Shown here: positions 9,799 through 17,513 of the stretch, in pieces
How the letters are laid out: every line of letters begins with the position of its first letter
Position numbering within the stretch: the stretch's first letter is position 1
Source: CAYXAA01 sp964462985
GTDB lineage: Bacteria > Pseudomonadota > Alphaproteobacteria > Rhizobiales > Stappiaceae
Length of the DNA stretch: 64,000 nucleotides
NCBI GenBank assembly: GCA_964462985.1
Contig: CAYXAA010000007.1
Location: forward strand, 1 to 64,000
Reading direction: 5' to 3'
Made by a program: the position numbers and the translations under genes
Notes under the pieces: model-generated
The model's database searches: none
What the model saw: only the letters and a program-made list of their open reading frames with translations
What the model was told of the DNA's origin: nothing

Positions 9799-10488
9799 TC
9801 AGCGGTTTTCGGTTACCGTCTCGAGCGCGAGCGCCGCAAGCGGCCGGGTGATCGGACGCCGGTCGGCCAGGGATATCCTGTCGAGTTCGTCGACGAGCCG
9901 GCCGGCAAAGGACAGCGACCGCTCCATGCGCACGACAAGGAACTCGACCACCGCCGGATCGACCAGGACCTGCCTGTCGGAGAACAGCTTGACCAGCACC
10001 CGTCGGAGCAGGTCGTCATCGGGCTCCTGCACCTCCACCGGTGTCGCCGCCCGCAGGCGCGACGCCATGTCCGGGAGCGTCAGTTTCCAGCTCTGCGGCC
10101 AGGTCCGGGTGGTGATCAGGAGGCTCGACCCTGCCTGGAGCACGGCATTGAACAGGTGGAAGACGGCGGTTTCGTCGAAGCCGGCATGGGCATCCTCGAG
10201 CGCGACGGGTCCGGCGGCAACCAGCGACGCCGCCATCTGTGCGGTGAGCGCCCGTGCCGGAACGACCGTGGCAGCCGCCTTCTCGCGCCAGATCTCGACC
10301 AGGTGCGTCTTCCCCGATCCGATCGGCCCCGCTAAGAGCACCGTCGCACTCGGCCAGTCAGGCCAGCGGTCCACCAGATCGAAGGCCGCGCGGTTGGACG
10401 ATCCCACGAGGTAATCGTCGCGGCCGTAGGCGGCCGTATGTGGCAATGCGAGCGGCAGCTGCTTTGGCCGACGTCCGGCGTCAGACAT
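9799..10488 (-). CDS. hdaA: DnaA-related AAA+ protein HdaA (regulatory inactivation of DnaA)
   Basis: Short DnaA-like ATPase. In alphaproteobacteria HdaA, with the beta clamp, stimulates ATP hydrolysis by DnaA and prevents re-initiation of replication. The 229-residue protein lacks DnaA domains I and IV. It opens with RRPKQLPLALPHTAAYGRDDYLVG, which contains the clamp-binding-like QLPLALP, followed by P-loop AGPIGSGKTHL and a degenerate Walker B (ALEDAH). The start ATG 10488 overlaps the stop of the upstream permease by 8 bp (ATGTCTGA). The quoted opening is residues about 8-31 and is split here only for reading: RRPKQLPLALP then YGRDDYLVG. Confidence 0.9.
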   Translation of the reverse strand: MSDAGRRPKQLPLALPHTAAYGRDDYLVGSSNRAAFDLVDRWPDWPSATVLLAGPIGSGKTHLVEIWREKAAATVVPARALTAQMAASLVAAGPVALEDAHAGFDETAVFHLFNAVLQAGSSLLITTRTWPQSWKLTLPDMASRLRAATPVEVQEPDDDLLRRVLVKLFSDRQVLVDPAVVEFLVVRMERSLSFAGRLVDELDRISLADRRPITRPLAALALETVTENR

Positions 10489-11563
10489 GGTCGCCCTCCG
10501 AGGGCGAGATTCCGCGGTAGAGCGGGCTTGCGAGGTATTGCGAGAGCGCGAAGCGCGCAAGCACGCCGACCATGGCGGCAGCAGGAACCGCAATCAGCAT
10601 GCCCACGAAGCCAAATAGATAGCCGAATGCGAACAGCGCGAACATCAGCCAGACCGGATGCAGTCCCACGCTGCGTCCAACAAGCTTCGGCTGAAGAATG
10701 TTGCCCTCCAGGAACTGTCCTGCGCCGAAGACGACGAGAACGAGCACGATCATCGGCCAGTCGGGCCAGAACTGAACCAACGCGACACCGAGTGAGACAA
10801 CGAGACCAAGGATGGCGCCGACGAAGGGAATGAAGCTGACGAGGCCGGCACCGAGACCGATCAGTAGGCCGAAATTCAGGCCGACCAGCATCAGCGCGAC
10901 GGCATAGAACGTCCCGAGGATCAAACAGACACTGACCTGGCCGCGGACGAAGCCGGCGACGGCGGAGTCCATCTCGCGCGCAAGCTGGCGGATGGTCTGG
11001 CGATGATCGCGCGGCAGCCATCCATCGATGCGCTCGACCATGTGATCCCAATCGAGCAGCAGGTAGAAGGCGACAACCGGTGTGACGACGAAAAGCGAGG
11101 CGATCGACATCAACGCCTGGCCACCGCTCCAGATCGATTTCAGGATGCCGGCCATCCAGCTCGCGCCCTGGCCGAGCATGTCTCCGACGTTTTTCTGCAG
11201 GTCGACCGGGCTGATGCCCGCCAGGCCCTCCAGTCTTTCGCCGAGACGACCCGCAACGAGCTGTTGCAGCCGAGAGATCCAGCCCGGAACCCGCTCGATG
11301 AATCCGGCAAACTGATTGCCGAGGACTGGCACGATCAGGAGCAGAGCCAGGGTGAACACGATGAGGAAAAGCGCCAGGATCACGACCGTCGCAAACAACC
11401 GGCTGAGACCGAGCGCCTCGAACCGGTCGGCCACAGGATCCAGCAGATACGCGAGCGCCATGCCGGCGACGAAAGGCAGCAGGATCGGGCTGAAGACGTA
11501 GACGAAGACGATAAGCCCCGCGAGCGAAACCAGCCAGAACGTGATCTGCCGTTTCAGTGTCAT
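10481..11563 (-). CDS. AI-2E family (PerM-like) membrane protein
   Basis: Integral inner-membrane protein of 360 residues with about eight hydrophobic helices: a pair at the N-terminus (TFWLVSLAGLIVFVYVFSPI), a charged/amphipathic stretch near residues 85-140, then a C-terminal bundle with the family's glycine-rich repeats (GAILGLVVSLGVALVQFWP, GNILQPKLVGRSVGLHPVWL). Members are called AI-2 exporters or sodium/proton antiporters; substrate here is unknown. It overlaps the preceding phosphatidyltransferase by 4 bp (ATGA) and hdaA by 8 bp, so the three are probably one transcript. Confidence 0.92.
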   Translation of the reverse strand: MTLKRQITFWLVSLAGLIVFVYVFSPILLPFVAGMALAYLLDPVADRFEALGLSRLFATVVILALFLIVFTLALLLIVPVLGNQFAGFIERVPGWISRLQQLVAGRLGERLEGLAGISPVDLQKNVGDMLGQGASWMAGILKSIWSGGQALMSIASLFVVTPVVAFYLLLDWDHMVERIDGWLPRDHRQTIRQLAREMDSAVAGFVRGQVSVCLILGTFYAVALMLVGLNFGLLIGLGAGLVSFIPFVGAILGLVVSLGVALVQFWPDWPMIVLVLVVFGAGQFLEGNILQPKLVGRSVGLHPVWLMFALFAFGYLFGFVGMLIAVPAAAMVGVLARFALSQYLASPLYRGISPSEGDHV

Positions 11564-12171
11564 CGCCTAGAGCCTTTCGACCGTTGGGTCGGACTGTCGC
11601 TCCGGTCTTCGGAGCGGTCCGGCGCGCCCGGCACGGGTTCGTCGCTCGACATATGCCGCAGCCAGCCGACGAGATAGGCCGCGGCCGAGACCAACGTCAA
11701 GGCGGCGGCCAGCCAGATCATTATCGCCTCGACGACGATGAATTGGCGCACGAAAGCCGCCTCGCAGAGGACGAGAGCGGCGAGTACGATTTGCGCGGCG
11801 GTGGTGGCCTTGCTCACCATCAGGGGACGGACTGGGATCGGCCGCTCCAGCATCCAGGACAGCACCACGCCGCCAACTATCAGGATGTCGCGGCTGACGA
11901 CGGCGATCACCAGCCAGTTCGGCAGCTGCCCGGCAAAGCCTAGAGAAATGAAGATCGCCACCAGCAGGGCCTTGTCGGCGACGGGATCGAGCAGCGCGCC
12001 GAACCGGCTTTCCAGCCCGAACCGTCGGGCAAGATAGCCGTCGAGCGCATCGCTTACCCCCGAAACGACAAACACCCAGAAGGCGGGTGCCCACCGTCCG
12101 TCACCGATCAGCCAGACGATCAACGGCACCGACAGGAGGCGTGCGATGGTCAGTAGGTTCGGGATGGTCAT
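11560..12171 (-). CDS. CDP-alcohol phosphatidyltransferase
   Basis: Membrane enzyme that transfers a phosphatidyl group from CDP-diacylglycerol to an alcohol. The diagnostic motif DG-x2-AR-x8-G-x3-D-x3-D is intact (DGYLARRFGLES...GALLDPVADK, near residues 45-68). The 203 residues hold about five or six membrane helices. Starting at ATG 12171 (MTIPNLLTIARLL) gives the classic PgsA-like opening; the longer frame to 12288 looks non-coding. It could be a second PgsA or a cardiolipin/other phospholipid synthase, and the acceptor cannot be read from sequence. First gene of the leftward operon, divergent from purM. Confidence 0.93.
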   Translation of the reverse strand: MTIPNLLTIARLLSVPLIVWLIGDGRWAPAFWVFVVSGVSDALDGYLARRFGLESRFGALLDPVADKALLVAIFISLGFAGQLPNWLVIAVVSRDILIVGGVVLSWMLERPIPVRPLMVSKATTAAQIVLAALVLCEAAFVRQFIVVEAIMIWLAAALTLVSAAAYLVGWLRHMSSDEPVPGAPDRSEDRSDSPTQRSKGSRR

Positions 12172-12378
12172 GCCGCACGCTCCGGGGTCTGCCTCAGCCG
12201 GGGAAAGACCGGCGAACAATGCCACAGACTCCTGCGGCAGCCGGTCGATGATGCAGGATGCGATGCAGGGAAACTGACGGGACACCATTCGATGCCCGTC
12301 GACAAGGGCAGGGTTTTGCTTGCAATCGGACCTTTCCGTGCGCTATGCGCGCCCGACCAGACGCCGGAGATCCCGAGG

Positions 12379-13455
12379 ATGAGCGAGAAGCGCGACGGCC
12401 GCGGCAACGGCCTGACCTATTCAGCCGCGGGGGTGGATATCGACGCAGGCAACGCCCTCGTCAAGCGGATCAAGCCCTTTGTCAAGGCCACCGCCCGCCC
12501 CGGTGCAGACGCCGCCATCGGCGGATTCGGCGGGCTGTTCGACCTGAAAGCGGCCGGCTACACTGATCCGCTCCTCGTTGCGGCCAACGACGGCGTCGGT
12601 ACCAAGCTCAAGGTCGCCATCGACACCGGCCTGCACGACACGGTCGGAATCGATCTTGTCGCCATGTGCGTCAACGATCTCGTGGTCCAGGGCGCCGAAC
12701 CGCTGTTCTTCCTCGACTACTACGCCTGCGGTGCGCTCGATGTCGATGCCGCTGCTGCTGTGGTTAAAGGCATCTCCGAAGGCTGCCGCATCGCCGGCTG
12801 TGCGCTGATCGGCGGGGAGACCGCGGAAATGCCGGGTCTTTACGCCAAGGGCGACTACGACCTCGCGGGCTTTGCGGTCGGCGCGGTGGACCGCGGGCGC
12901 CTGCTTCCACGCGCGGATGTCGCCAGCGGCGATGTGCTTCTCGGCCTCGCCTCGTCCGGCGTCCATTCCAACGGCTTTTCGCTGGTGCGTAGAATCGTGG
13001 AGGACGCTGGCCTTGCCTATCAGGACGAGGCGCCGTTTGCCGCCGGCGAGTCGCTCGGGGCGGCGCTGATGATCCCGACCCGGATCTATGTAAAGCCCCT
13101 CCTTGCGGCGCTCAACTCGACCCCCGGCATCAAGGCCCTCGCTCATATCACCGGCGGCGGACTGCCGGAAAATCTGCCACGCGTGCTCCCGGAGGCGCTC
13201 GCGGCGCGGATCGATCTCGCTGCCATTCCAGTGCCGCCCGTGTTCGGCTGGCTTGCACGAACGGGCGGCGTTGCAGTCACGGAGATGCTGCGTACCTTCA
13301 ACTGCGGCATCGGCATGGTGGTCGTGGTGGCGGCCGATCAGGCGGATGCGGCGAGCGACGCGCTTGCCGCACAGGGCGAAACGGCAGTCCGGCTCGGGAC
13401 GCTGGAGCCGCGCGCCACCGAAGCCGTCCTGTTTGGCGGCGCACTGGGGCTCTAG
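12379..13455 (+). CDS. purM: Phosphoribosylformylglycinamidine cyclo-ligase (AIR synthetase)
   Basis: Fifth step of de novo purine synthesis: ATP-dependent ring closure of FGAM to AIR. The 358-residue protein opens LTYSAAGVDIDAGNALVKRI and has the ATP-binding stretch ANDGVGTKLKVAI, LIGGETAEMPGLY and the C-terminal GGGLPENLPRVLP, all family hallmarks. The start ATG 12379 has GGAG/GAGG just upstream; the frame is open back to 12292 without family sequence. purN follows 4 bp after the stop. Confidence 0.97.
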   Translation: MSEKRDGRGNGLTYSAAGVDIDAGNALVKRIKPFVKATARPGADAAIGGFGGLFDLKAAGYTDPLLVAANDGVGTKLKVAIDTGLHDTVGIDLVAMCVNDLVVQGAEPLFFLDYYACGALDVDAAAAVVKGISEGCRIAGCALIGGETAEMPGLYAKGDYDLAGFAVGAVDRGRLLPRADVASGDVLLGLASSGVHSNGFSLVRRIVEDAGLAYQDEAPFAAGESLGAALMIPTRIYVKPLLAALNSTPGIKALAHITGGGLPENLPRVLPEALAARIDLAAIPVPPVFGWLARTGGVAVTEMLRTFNCGIGMVVVVAADQADAASDALAAQGETAVRLGTLEPRATEAVLFGGALGL

Positions 13456-13459
13456 GACG

Positions 13460-14125
13460 ATGGGCGTGCGCCGGAAAGTCGCCGTGCTGATCTCCGGACG
13501 CGGCAGCAACATGGCCTCGCTGATCGCGGCCGCACGGGACCCCGCTTACCCGGCCGACATCGCGCTCGTCGTCTCCAATGTTCCCGGCGCCGCAGGCCTC
13601 GATCGCGCGGCCGCGGCTGGTATCGCCACGGCCACGGTGGATCACAAGCCGTTCGGCCGCGACCGCGAGGCCTTCGAGCGTGCGCTCGACGCGCTGCTCG
13701 TCGGGGCCGGCATCGAGGTCGTCTGCCTCGCCGGCTTCCTGCGGCTGCTGACGCCCTGGTTCGTCGAACGCTGGCACGACCGTCTGCTCAACATACATCC
13801 GGCGCTTCTGCCCGCCTTCAAGGGCCTCGACACACACCGCCGCGCGCTGGAAGAAGGTTGCCGCATCCATGGCGCCACGGTGCATTACGTGCGCAGCGAG
13901 ACGGATGCCGGACCGATCATTGTTCAGGGGGCCGTGCCGGTCCTCGACGGCGACACCCCCGACACGCTGGCAGCACGGGTACTGGCCGTAGAGCACCGCA
14001 TCTATCCCGAGGCCTTGGCGCTGGTTGCATCCGGTCGAACCAAAGTCGACGGGATGCGGGTTCTCATTGGTGACAATGGGCCCGCCGATGCCGCAGAACG
14101 CCGCTTGATTGCGCCTGACATCTAG
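13460..14125 (+). CDS. purN: Phosphoribosylglycinamide formyltransferase
   Basis: Third step of purine synthesis: transfers a formyl group from 10-formyl-THF to GAR. The 221-residue protein has the N-terminal VLISGRGSNMASLI phosphate loop, the catalytic LLNIHPALLPAFKGLDTH (Asn and His) and the catalytic aspartate in ETDAGPIIVQ. The start ATG 13460 follows the purM stop with GGAC between. It forms a two-gene pur operon with purM and converges on the lysE-type gene only 6 bp from its stop. Confidence 0.97.
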   Translation: MGVRRKVAVLISGRGSNMASLIAAARDPAYPADIALVVSNVPGAAGLDRAAAAGIATATVDHKPFGRDREAFERALDALLVGAGIEVVCLAGFLRLLTPWFVERWHDRLLNIHPALLPAFKGLDTHRRALEEGCRIHGATVHYVRSETDAGPIIVQGAVPVLDGDTPDTLAARVLAVEHRIYPEALALVASGRTKVDGMRVLIGDNGPADAAERRLIAPDI

Positions 14126-14131
14126 GGTCGT

Positions 14132-14725
14132 TCAGACCAGCGCCGCCACCGCGACGGAGATGATCAGAATCACCGCAAAGCCAATGTTGACGATCCGGCT
14201 GGACCTCCGATCGCGCAGGATTTCGGTCAGCGTAGCGCCGGCAACGAGCCAGGTGACACAGGCCGCAGTAATGACCAGGACAAGCACCGCGGTCTTCGCA
14301 GCAGCATCAAGGGCGAACCCGCCCCTTACCAGGACGAACCCGGAAAACAGGGCCGCCATTGCGGCATAGGCTTTGGGATTGACCAACGACAGGAATAGTC
14401 CGGCGCCGAAACTCGGGCATTGCCCGTCGCCTGCGCAGTCGGACAGCGGCGGCGCGGTCGCGATCCGAAGCGCGAGATAGGCGAAATAGATGACCGACGC
14501 CAGCGTCGCCACGGCCGCGAATCCCGGCACCGCCAGCAAGATGCCAAGAACGCCGGTTGCGACGATCGCCATCACCACGGCCATGCCAGCGACAATACCG
14601 GCGAGATAGCTGACGCCGCGGCGGGCACCGAACGCCGCGCCGATCGCAGCAAGGCTCAGGTTGTTCGGGCCGGGACTGCCCGTAAGCGCCAGGGCGGCGG
14701 CAACGAAGCCTGCAAACTCTTCCAT
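14132..14725 (-). CDS. LysE/RhtB-family amino-acid exporter
   Basis: Inner-membrane exporter of amino acids or related metabolites. The 197-residue protein has the family length, about six hydrophobic segments, and the N-terminal GSPGPNNLSLAAIGAAFGAR signature (residues about 17-36). The start ATG 14725 is preceded by GGGAGAAGGGAC. Substrate specificity in this family is not predictable. It faces a PilZ gene across an unusually AT-rich 242-bp region. Confidence 0.93.
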   Translation of the reverse strand: MEEFAGFVAAALALTGSPGPNNLSLAAIGAAFGARRGVSYLAGIVAGMAVVMAIVATGVLGILLAVPGFAAVATLASVIYFAYLALRIATAPPLSDCAGDGQCPSFGAGLFLSLVNPKAYAAMAALFSGFVLVRGGFALDAAAKTAVLVLVITAACVTWLVAGATLTEILRDRRSSRIVNIGFAVILIISVAVAALV

Positions 14726-14967
14726 GTCCCTTCTCCCAACACAGCGAAGGCGTGAAGAAGTGCGGCCCGCCGGATCGGCTCTGCGAAGCCGTCAGACCTT
14801 CAAGGAGAATGGGACGTTCGAGCGTACGCGTCTTGTATGATCGTGCATTGAAATTCCCTTGCGTAATATTCCTTCCATATATCTGAGAATCCATGCACTA
14901 TCGGTCCATACCATCGAATTTTACAATTATTTTCGATACTCCTTTCTTGTTTGCTTGGAGATCAAGC
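14726..14967. promoter_or_regulatory. AT-rich divergent promoter region between the LysE-type and PilZ genes
   Basis: A 242-bp gap between two genes that point away from each other. From about 14840 to 14955 the base composition changes sharply: runs such as TAATATTCC, CATATATCTGAG and TTTTACAATTATTTTCG are rare elsewhere in this GC-rich window. This fits a promoter or the edge of acquired DNA. I could not place a convincing -35/-10 pair. Confidence 0.4.
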
Positions 14968-15288
14968 ATGTCGCTACCGCCCCCGCATCTCATTCAACGA
15001 GAAGCACGCAGCACCGTTCGCCGGCGCTGCAAATGGCCCGCCGTGCTCAAGTGCAAGCCGATGAACCTGAGTTGCGTGGTCGAAGATATCAGCGCCGGCG
15101 GCTGCCGTGTTTCCGTGGCATCGAACCGGATCGAAGGAGGTGTCGGAACCGCAATCGAACTTGACATTGTATCCAAGGGTGTCGTGTTCGCTGGAACGAT
15201 CGTCTGGCTTCACCCAGGTGAAGTTGGCATCCGCTTCGGAGCCTACAGTCTGCCGACGAGCGGGCCTGAGCATCGCGGCGCGCCTTGA
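14968..15288 (+). CDS. Single-domain PilZ protein (c-di-GMP binding)
   Basis: A 106-residue stand-alone PilZ domain, a cytoplasmic cyclic-di-GMP receptor. The two ligand motifs are visible: an arginine cluster (REARSTVRRRCKWPA, near residues 11-25) and D/NxSxxG as EDISAGGCRV. Between and after them come the expected beta-barrel strands, ending in VWLHPGEVGIRFG. Start ATG 14968 has TTGGAG nine bases upstream; the frame is open back to 14893 but reads poorly. No diguanylate cyclase or phosphodiesterase is nearby, so its target is unknown. Confidence 0.85.
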   Translation: MSLPPPHLIQREARSTVRRRCKWPAVLKCKPMNLSCVVEDISAGGCRVSVASNRIEGGVGTAIELDIVSKGVVFAGTIVWLHPGEVGIRFGAYSLPTSGPEHRGAP

Positions 15289-15293
15289 GCGTG

Positions 15294-16007
15294 CTAGCTG
15301 GCGAGCGCCGCGCGATACGCGCAGGCTTCTGCTTCACCTTGCGCTCGCCATTCGGCGAGAAGACGCTGACGCGGACGGGGAATGCGGTCATCCAGCACCG
15401 CCATCTCAAGGATGCGATCGGTCCGGAAATTGCGAAAATCCTGGCGCAGTTCGCACCACGCGGCCAGCACGCGGGCGTGCTGGAAGAAGGCGAGCACGAT
15501 TGGCCAGATCCTGCGGCGCTCGGGTGCTCGCTCCGGCACCTGATACAGGATCTCGACGCGCCGGCCGCTGCGCAGCGCCGCCCTGAGCTCGGCGACGTCG
15601 ATTCGTTCCGGCGGATAGGGCTCAAAGCCGGGTGCAAACAGCGGCACATCGACGAATTCCTGGCGCAAGGCCGGCGGTAGCACGGCGGCGATCTTGGCAA
15701 CCGTGTCGCGTGCCGCACGCGACAGCATCTGGTCGCCGCGCTTCTCGACGATACGCAAGCCAAGCATAACCGCCTCGAGTTCGTCGCCGGTGAAGATCAG
15801 CGGCGGCATGTCATAGCCCGGCTCCAGCACATACCCGACACCGGCTTCACCGCGGATCGGCACCCCTGTCGCTTCGAGCGCGACCATGTCGCGGTAAAGC
15901 GTGCGCAGCGACACTTCCAGCTCCTCGGCGATCGCACGGCCGCTGACAGGGCGGGATTCACGCCGGAGGATCTGGATGATCTGGAGCAAACGGTCGGCTC
16001 TGCGCAT
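15294..16007 (-). CDS. YafY-type transcriptional regulator (HTH + WYL domain)
   Basis: A 237-residue regulator. An N-terminal winged helix-turn-helix (RRADRLLQIIQILRRESR through EVSLRTLYRDMVALEATG, residues 1-60) is followed by a WYL ligand-sensing domain in the C-terminal half. The start was set at ATG 16007 (MRRADRLL), the usual N-terminus of the family. It faces the GST gene, and a perfect 9-bp-arm inverted repeat lies between them, so it probably represses itself and the GST/VOC pair. The ligand is unknown. Confidence 0.92.
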   Translation of the reverse strand: MRRADRLLQIIQILRRESRPVSGRAIAEELEVSLRTLYRDMVALEATGVPIRGEAGVGYVLEPGYDMPPLIFTGDELEAVMLGLRIVEKRGDQMLSRAARDTVAKIAAVLPPALRQEFVDVPLFAPGFEPYPPERIDVAELRAALRSGRRVEILYQVPERAPERRRIWPIVLAFFQHARVLAAWCELRQDFRNFRTDRILEMAVLDDRIPRPRQRLLAEWRAQGEAEACAYRAALAS

Positions 16008-16066
16008 TGATCTCTCCAAGTCACTGCACACCTGCCCCCGCGCAAAGCGGGGTAGCCATGCCACAC

Positions 16067-16088
16067 TGCTGACAGTATGCTGTCAGCA
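16067..16088. promoter_or_regulatory. Perfect inverted repeat, candidate operator of the WYL regulator
   Basis: Arms TGCTGACAG and CTGTCAGCA are exact reverse complements around a TATG spacer. The site lies 59 bp upstream of the WYL regulator start and 45 bp upstream of the GST start. TGACAG...CTGTCA-like sites recur upstream of YafY-type regulator genes. Position and symmetry make it the likely operator for both directions. Confidence 0.75.
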
Positions 16089-16133
16089 AGGTTCGGCTAT
16101 CAACCTCCCGTGCAAGTGACACTGGAGCGTGCC

Positions 16134-16865
16134 ATGTTGACCCTGCTCTCCTTTCCGCCGGCACTCGGGATCCGCAGCCTGAGTCCCTTCAGCTACAAGG
16201 CGGAGGCACTGCTCGTCATGAGCGAGCTTGAGCACGAAGTCGTTCCGGGCGACCTCGGCGATCCGAACCAGGCACCGCTCGGCAAGCTGCCGGTGCTTCG
16301 CGACGGCGATCAGGTGATCCCGGATTCCTGCCGGATCCAGGCCTATCTCGAAAGCCGTTACGGCATTGACTTCGATCCGGAGCTTACCACCATCGACAAG
16401 GCCGTCGCGGAGGCCTTTCGCCGGCTCGTGGAAGACCACCTCTACTGGGTCTTGGTCTACAGCCGCTGGTGCGAGCCCGAAAACGAGGGTCTCATGATCG
16501 ACGCCGTGTTCGGTGACCTGCCGGAACGCCAGCGCCGGGCGGTGTTCGACGGCGTGCGAAGCACCTACGTCAAGTCGCTATTCCTGCAAGGGATCGGTCG
16601 GCACGATGCCGAGACCATCTATGAGTTCGGCAGACAAGACCTCGACTCGTTGGCCCACTATCTCGACGATAAGCCGTTTTTCTTTGGCGACTTGCCATCG
16701 TCCTTTGATGCGCTTCTGGCGGGTTTACTGCTGAACGTGCTTGGCACTCCGATGGCCTCGCCGCTCAAGGCACACGCGGAAGCGATTCCCGACTTCGCCG
16801 CCTTTGTCGAGCGATTCGAGCGCACCGTGTTCGGCGACGCCGCCATGCTGCCGCTCGCCGCGTGA
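16134..16865 (+). CDS. Glutathione S-transferase family protein
   Basis: A 243-residue cytosolic GST-fold protein. The N-terminal thioredoxin-like half shows SPFSYKAEALLVMSEL, the cis-proline strand LGKLPVLRDGDQVIPDS and the helix RIQAYLESRYG; an all-helical C-terminal half follows. There is no Cys-x-x-Cys and no obvious catalytic Ser/Tyr assignment. The start ATG 16134 has TGGAG upstream; frames to 16077 cross the operator and were rejected. It is probably co-expressed with the VOC gene 106 bp downstream. The natural substrate is unknown. Confidence 0.87.
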   Translation: MLTLLSFPPALGIRSLSPFSYKAEALLVMSELEHEVVPGDLGDPNQAPLGKLPVLRDGDQVIPDSCRIQAYLESRYGIDFDPELTTIDKAVAEAFRRLVEDHLYWVLVYSRWCEPENEGLMIDAVFGDLPERQRRAVFDGVRSTYVKSLFLQGIGRHDAETIYEFGRQDLDSLAHYLDDKPFFFGDLPSSFDALLAGLLLNVLGTPMASPLKAHAEAIPDFAAFVERFERTVFGDAAMLPLAA

Positions 16866-16971
16866 GCGCCGCCGGAGCAGCGGCAACACCCTCAACCCAC
16901 CAAACCACTGCCGTGTCGAACTTCCGCATCCAGGGCGGAAGATGGGCCGGCGCATGCGAAAGGACCATGCG

Positions 16972-17382
16972 ATGACCGAAACCCTGACTGCCCCCAGCGT
17001 CCAGCCCCGCTTCGACTTCACCCTTCTGACGCCGATTCTCAAGGTCGCAGACGTTGACCGCGCCGTCGCCTTCTACCGCGACGCCTTCGGCTTTAAGATG
17101 CTCCACCGCTTCGGCTCGGACGAGGGTCCGACAGTCTTCGCGGTGATGGCCTACGGCAACAACGGCCGCTTTGCCATCGCTCGCGACGAGAACAGCGAGC
17201 CGACTGCCGCGACGACGCTGTACCTCTATTGCGACGATTGCGTCGCCCTGTCCGAACAAGCGGTGCGCCACGGTGCAACCCTGACGGAGGCCGCGGCCGC
17301 GCGGCCCTGGGGAGACACCACCTCCTACCTGACCGATCCCTTCGGCTTCTCCTGGGAACTGGCGACGCCGGCGGCTGACTGA
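16972..17382 (+). CDS. VOC-superfamily (glyoxalase-like) protein
   Basis: A 136-residue protein of the vicinal-oxygen-chelate fold. It opens TPILKVADVDRAVAFYRDAF and ends WGDTTSYLTDPFGFSWELATP, the paired beta-alpha-beta-beta-beta modules typical of VhhX-like VOC proteins. The start ATG 16972 is preceded by AAAGGACC. With the GST upstream and the WYL regulator facing them, it looks like a small inducible detoxification unit. Enzyme class (isomerase, dioxygenase or binding protein) cannot be read. Confidence 0.88.
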   Translation: MTETLTAPSVQPRFDFTLLTPILKVADVDRAVAFYRDAFGFKMLHRFGSDEGPTVFAVMAYGNNGRFAIARDENSEPTAATTLYLYCDDCVALSEQAVRHGATLTEAAAARPWGDTTSYLTDPFGFSWELATPAAD

Positions 17383-17427
17383 TTTGAGGCAGGTGACTGC
17401 CGGACCCGCCTTGCCCTTGTCCCTGGC

Positions 17428-17450
17428 GATGCCCGGCTTGCCCGGGCATC
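17428..17450. repeat. Palindromic hairpin, REP-like
   Basis: Nine-base arms GATGCCCGG / CCGGGCATC around the loop CTTGC, in the gap between the convergent VOC and molybdopterin-enzyme genes. GC-rich elements of the ATGCCCGG...CCGGGCAT form are frequent between alphaproteobacterial genes and may act as bidirectional terminators or RNA stabilisers; there is no T run here. A second hairpin (CCTCGCC-T-GGCGAGG) sits at 17491-17505, eight bases past the stop of the next gene. Confidence 0.55.
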
Positions 17451-17513
17451 CATGCGGCCAACGCAGGGCGTCGAACCCGGAGCCGCCGGACCTCGCCTGG
17501 CGAGGCTTCACGC

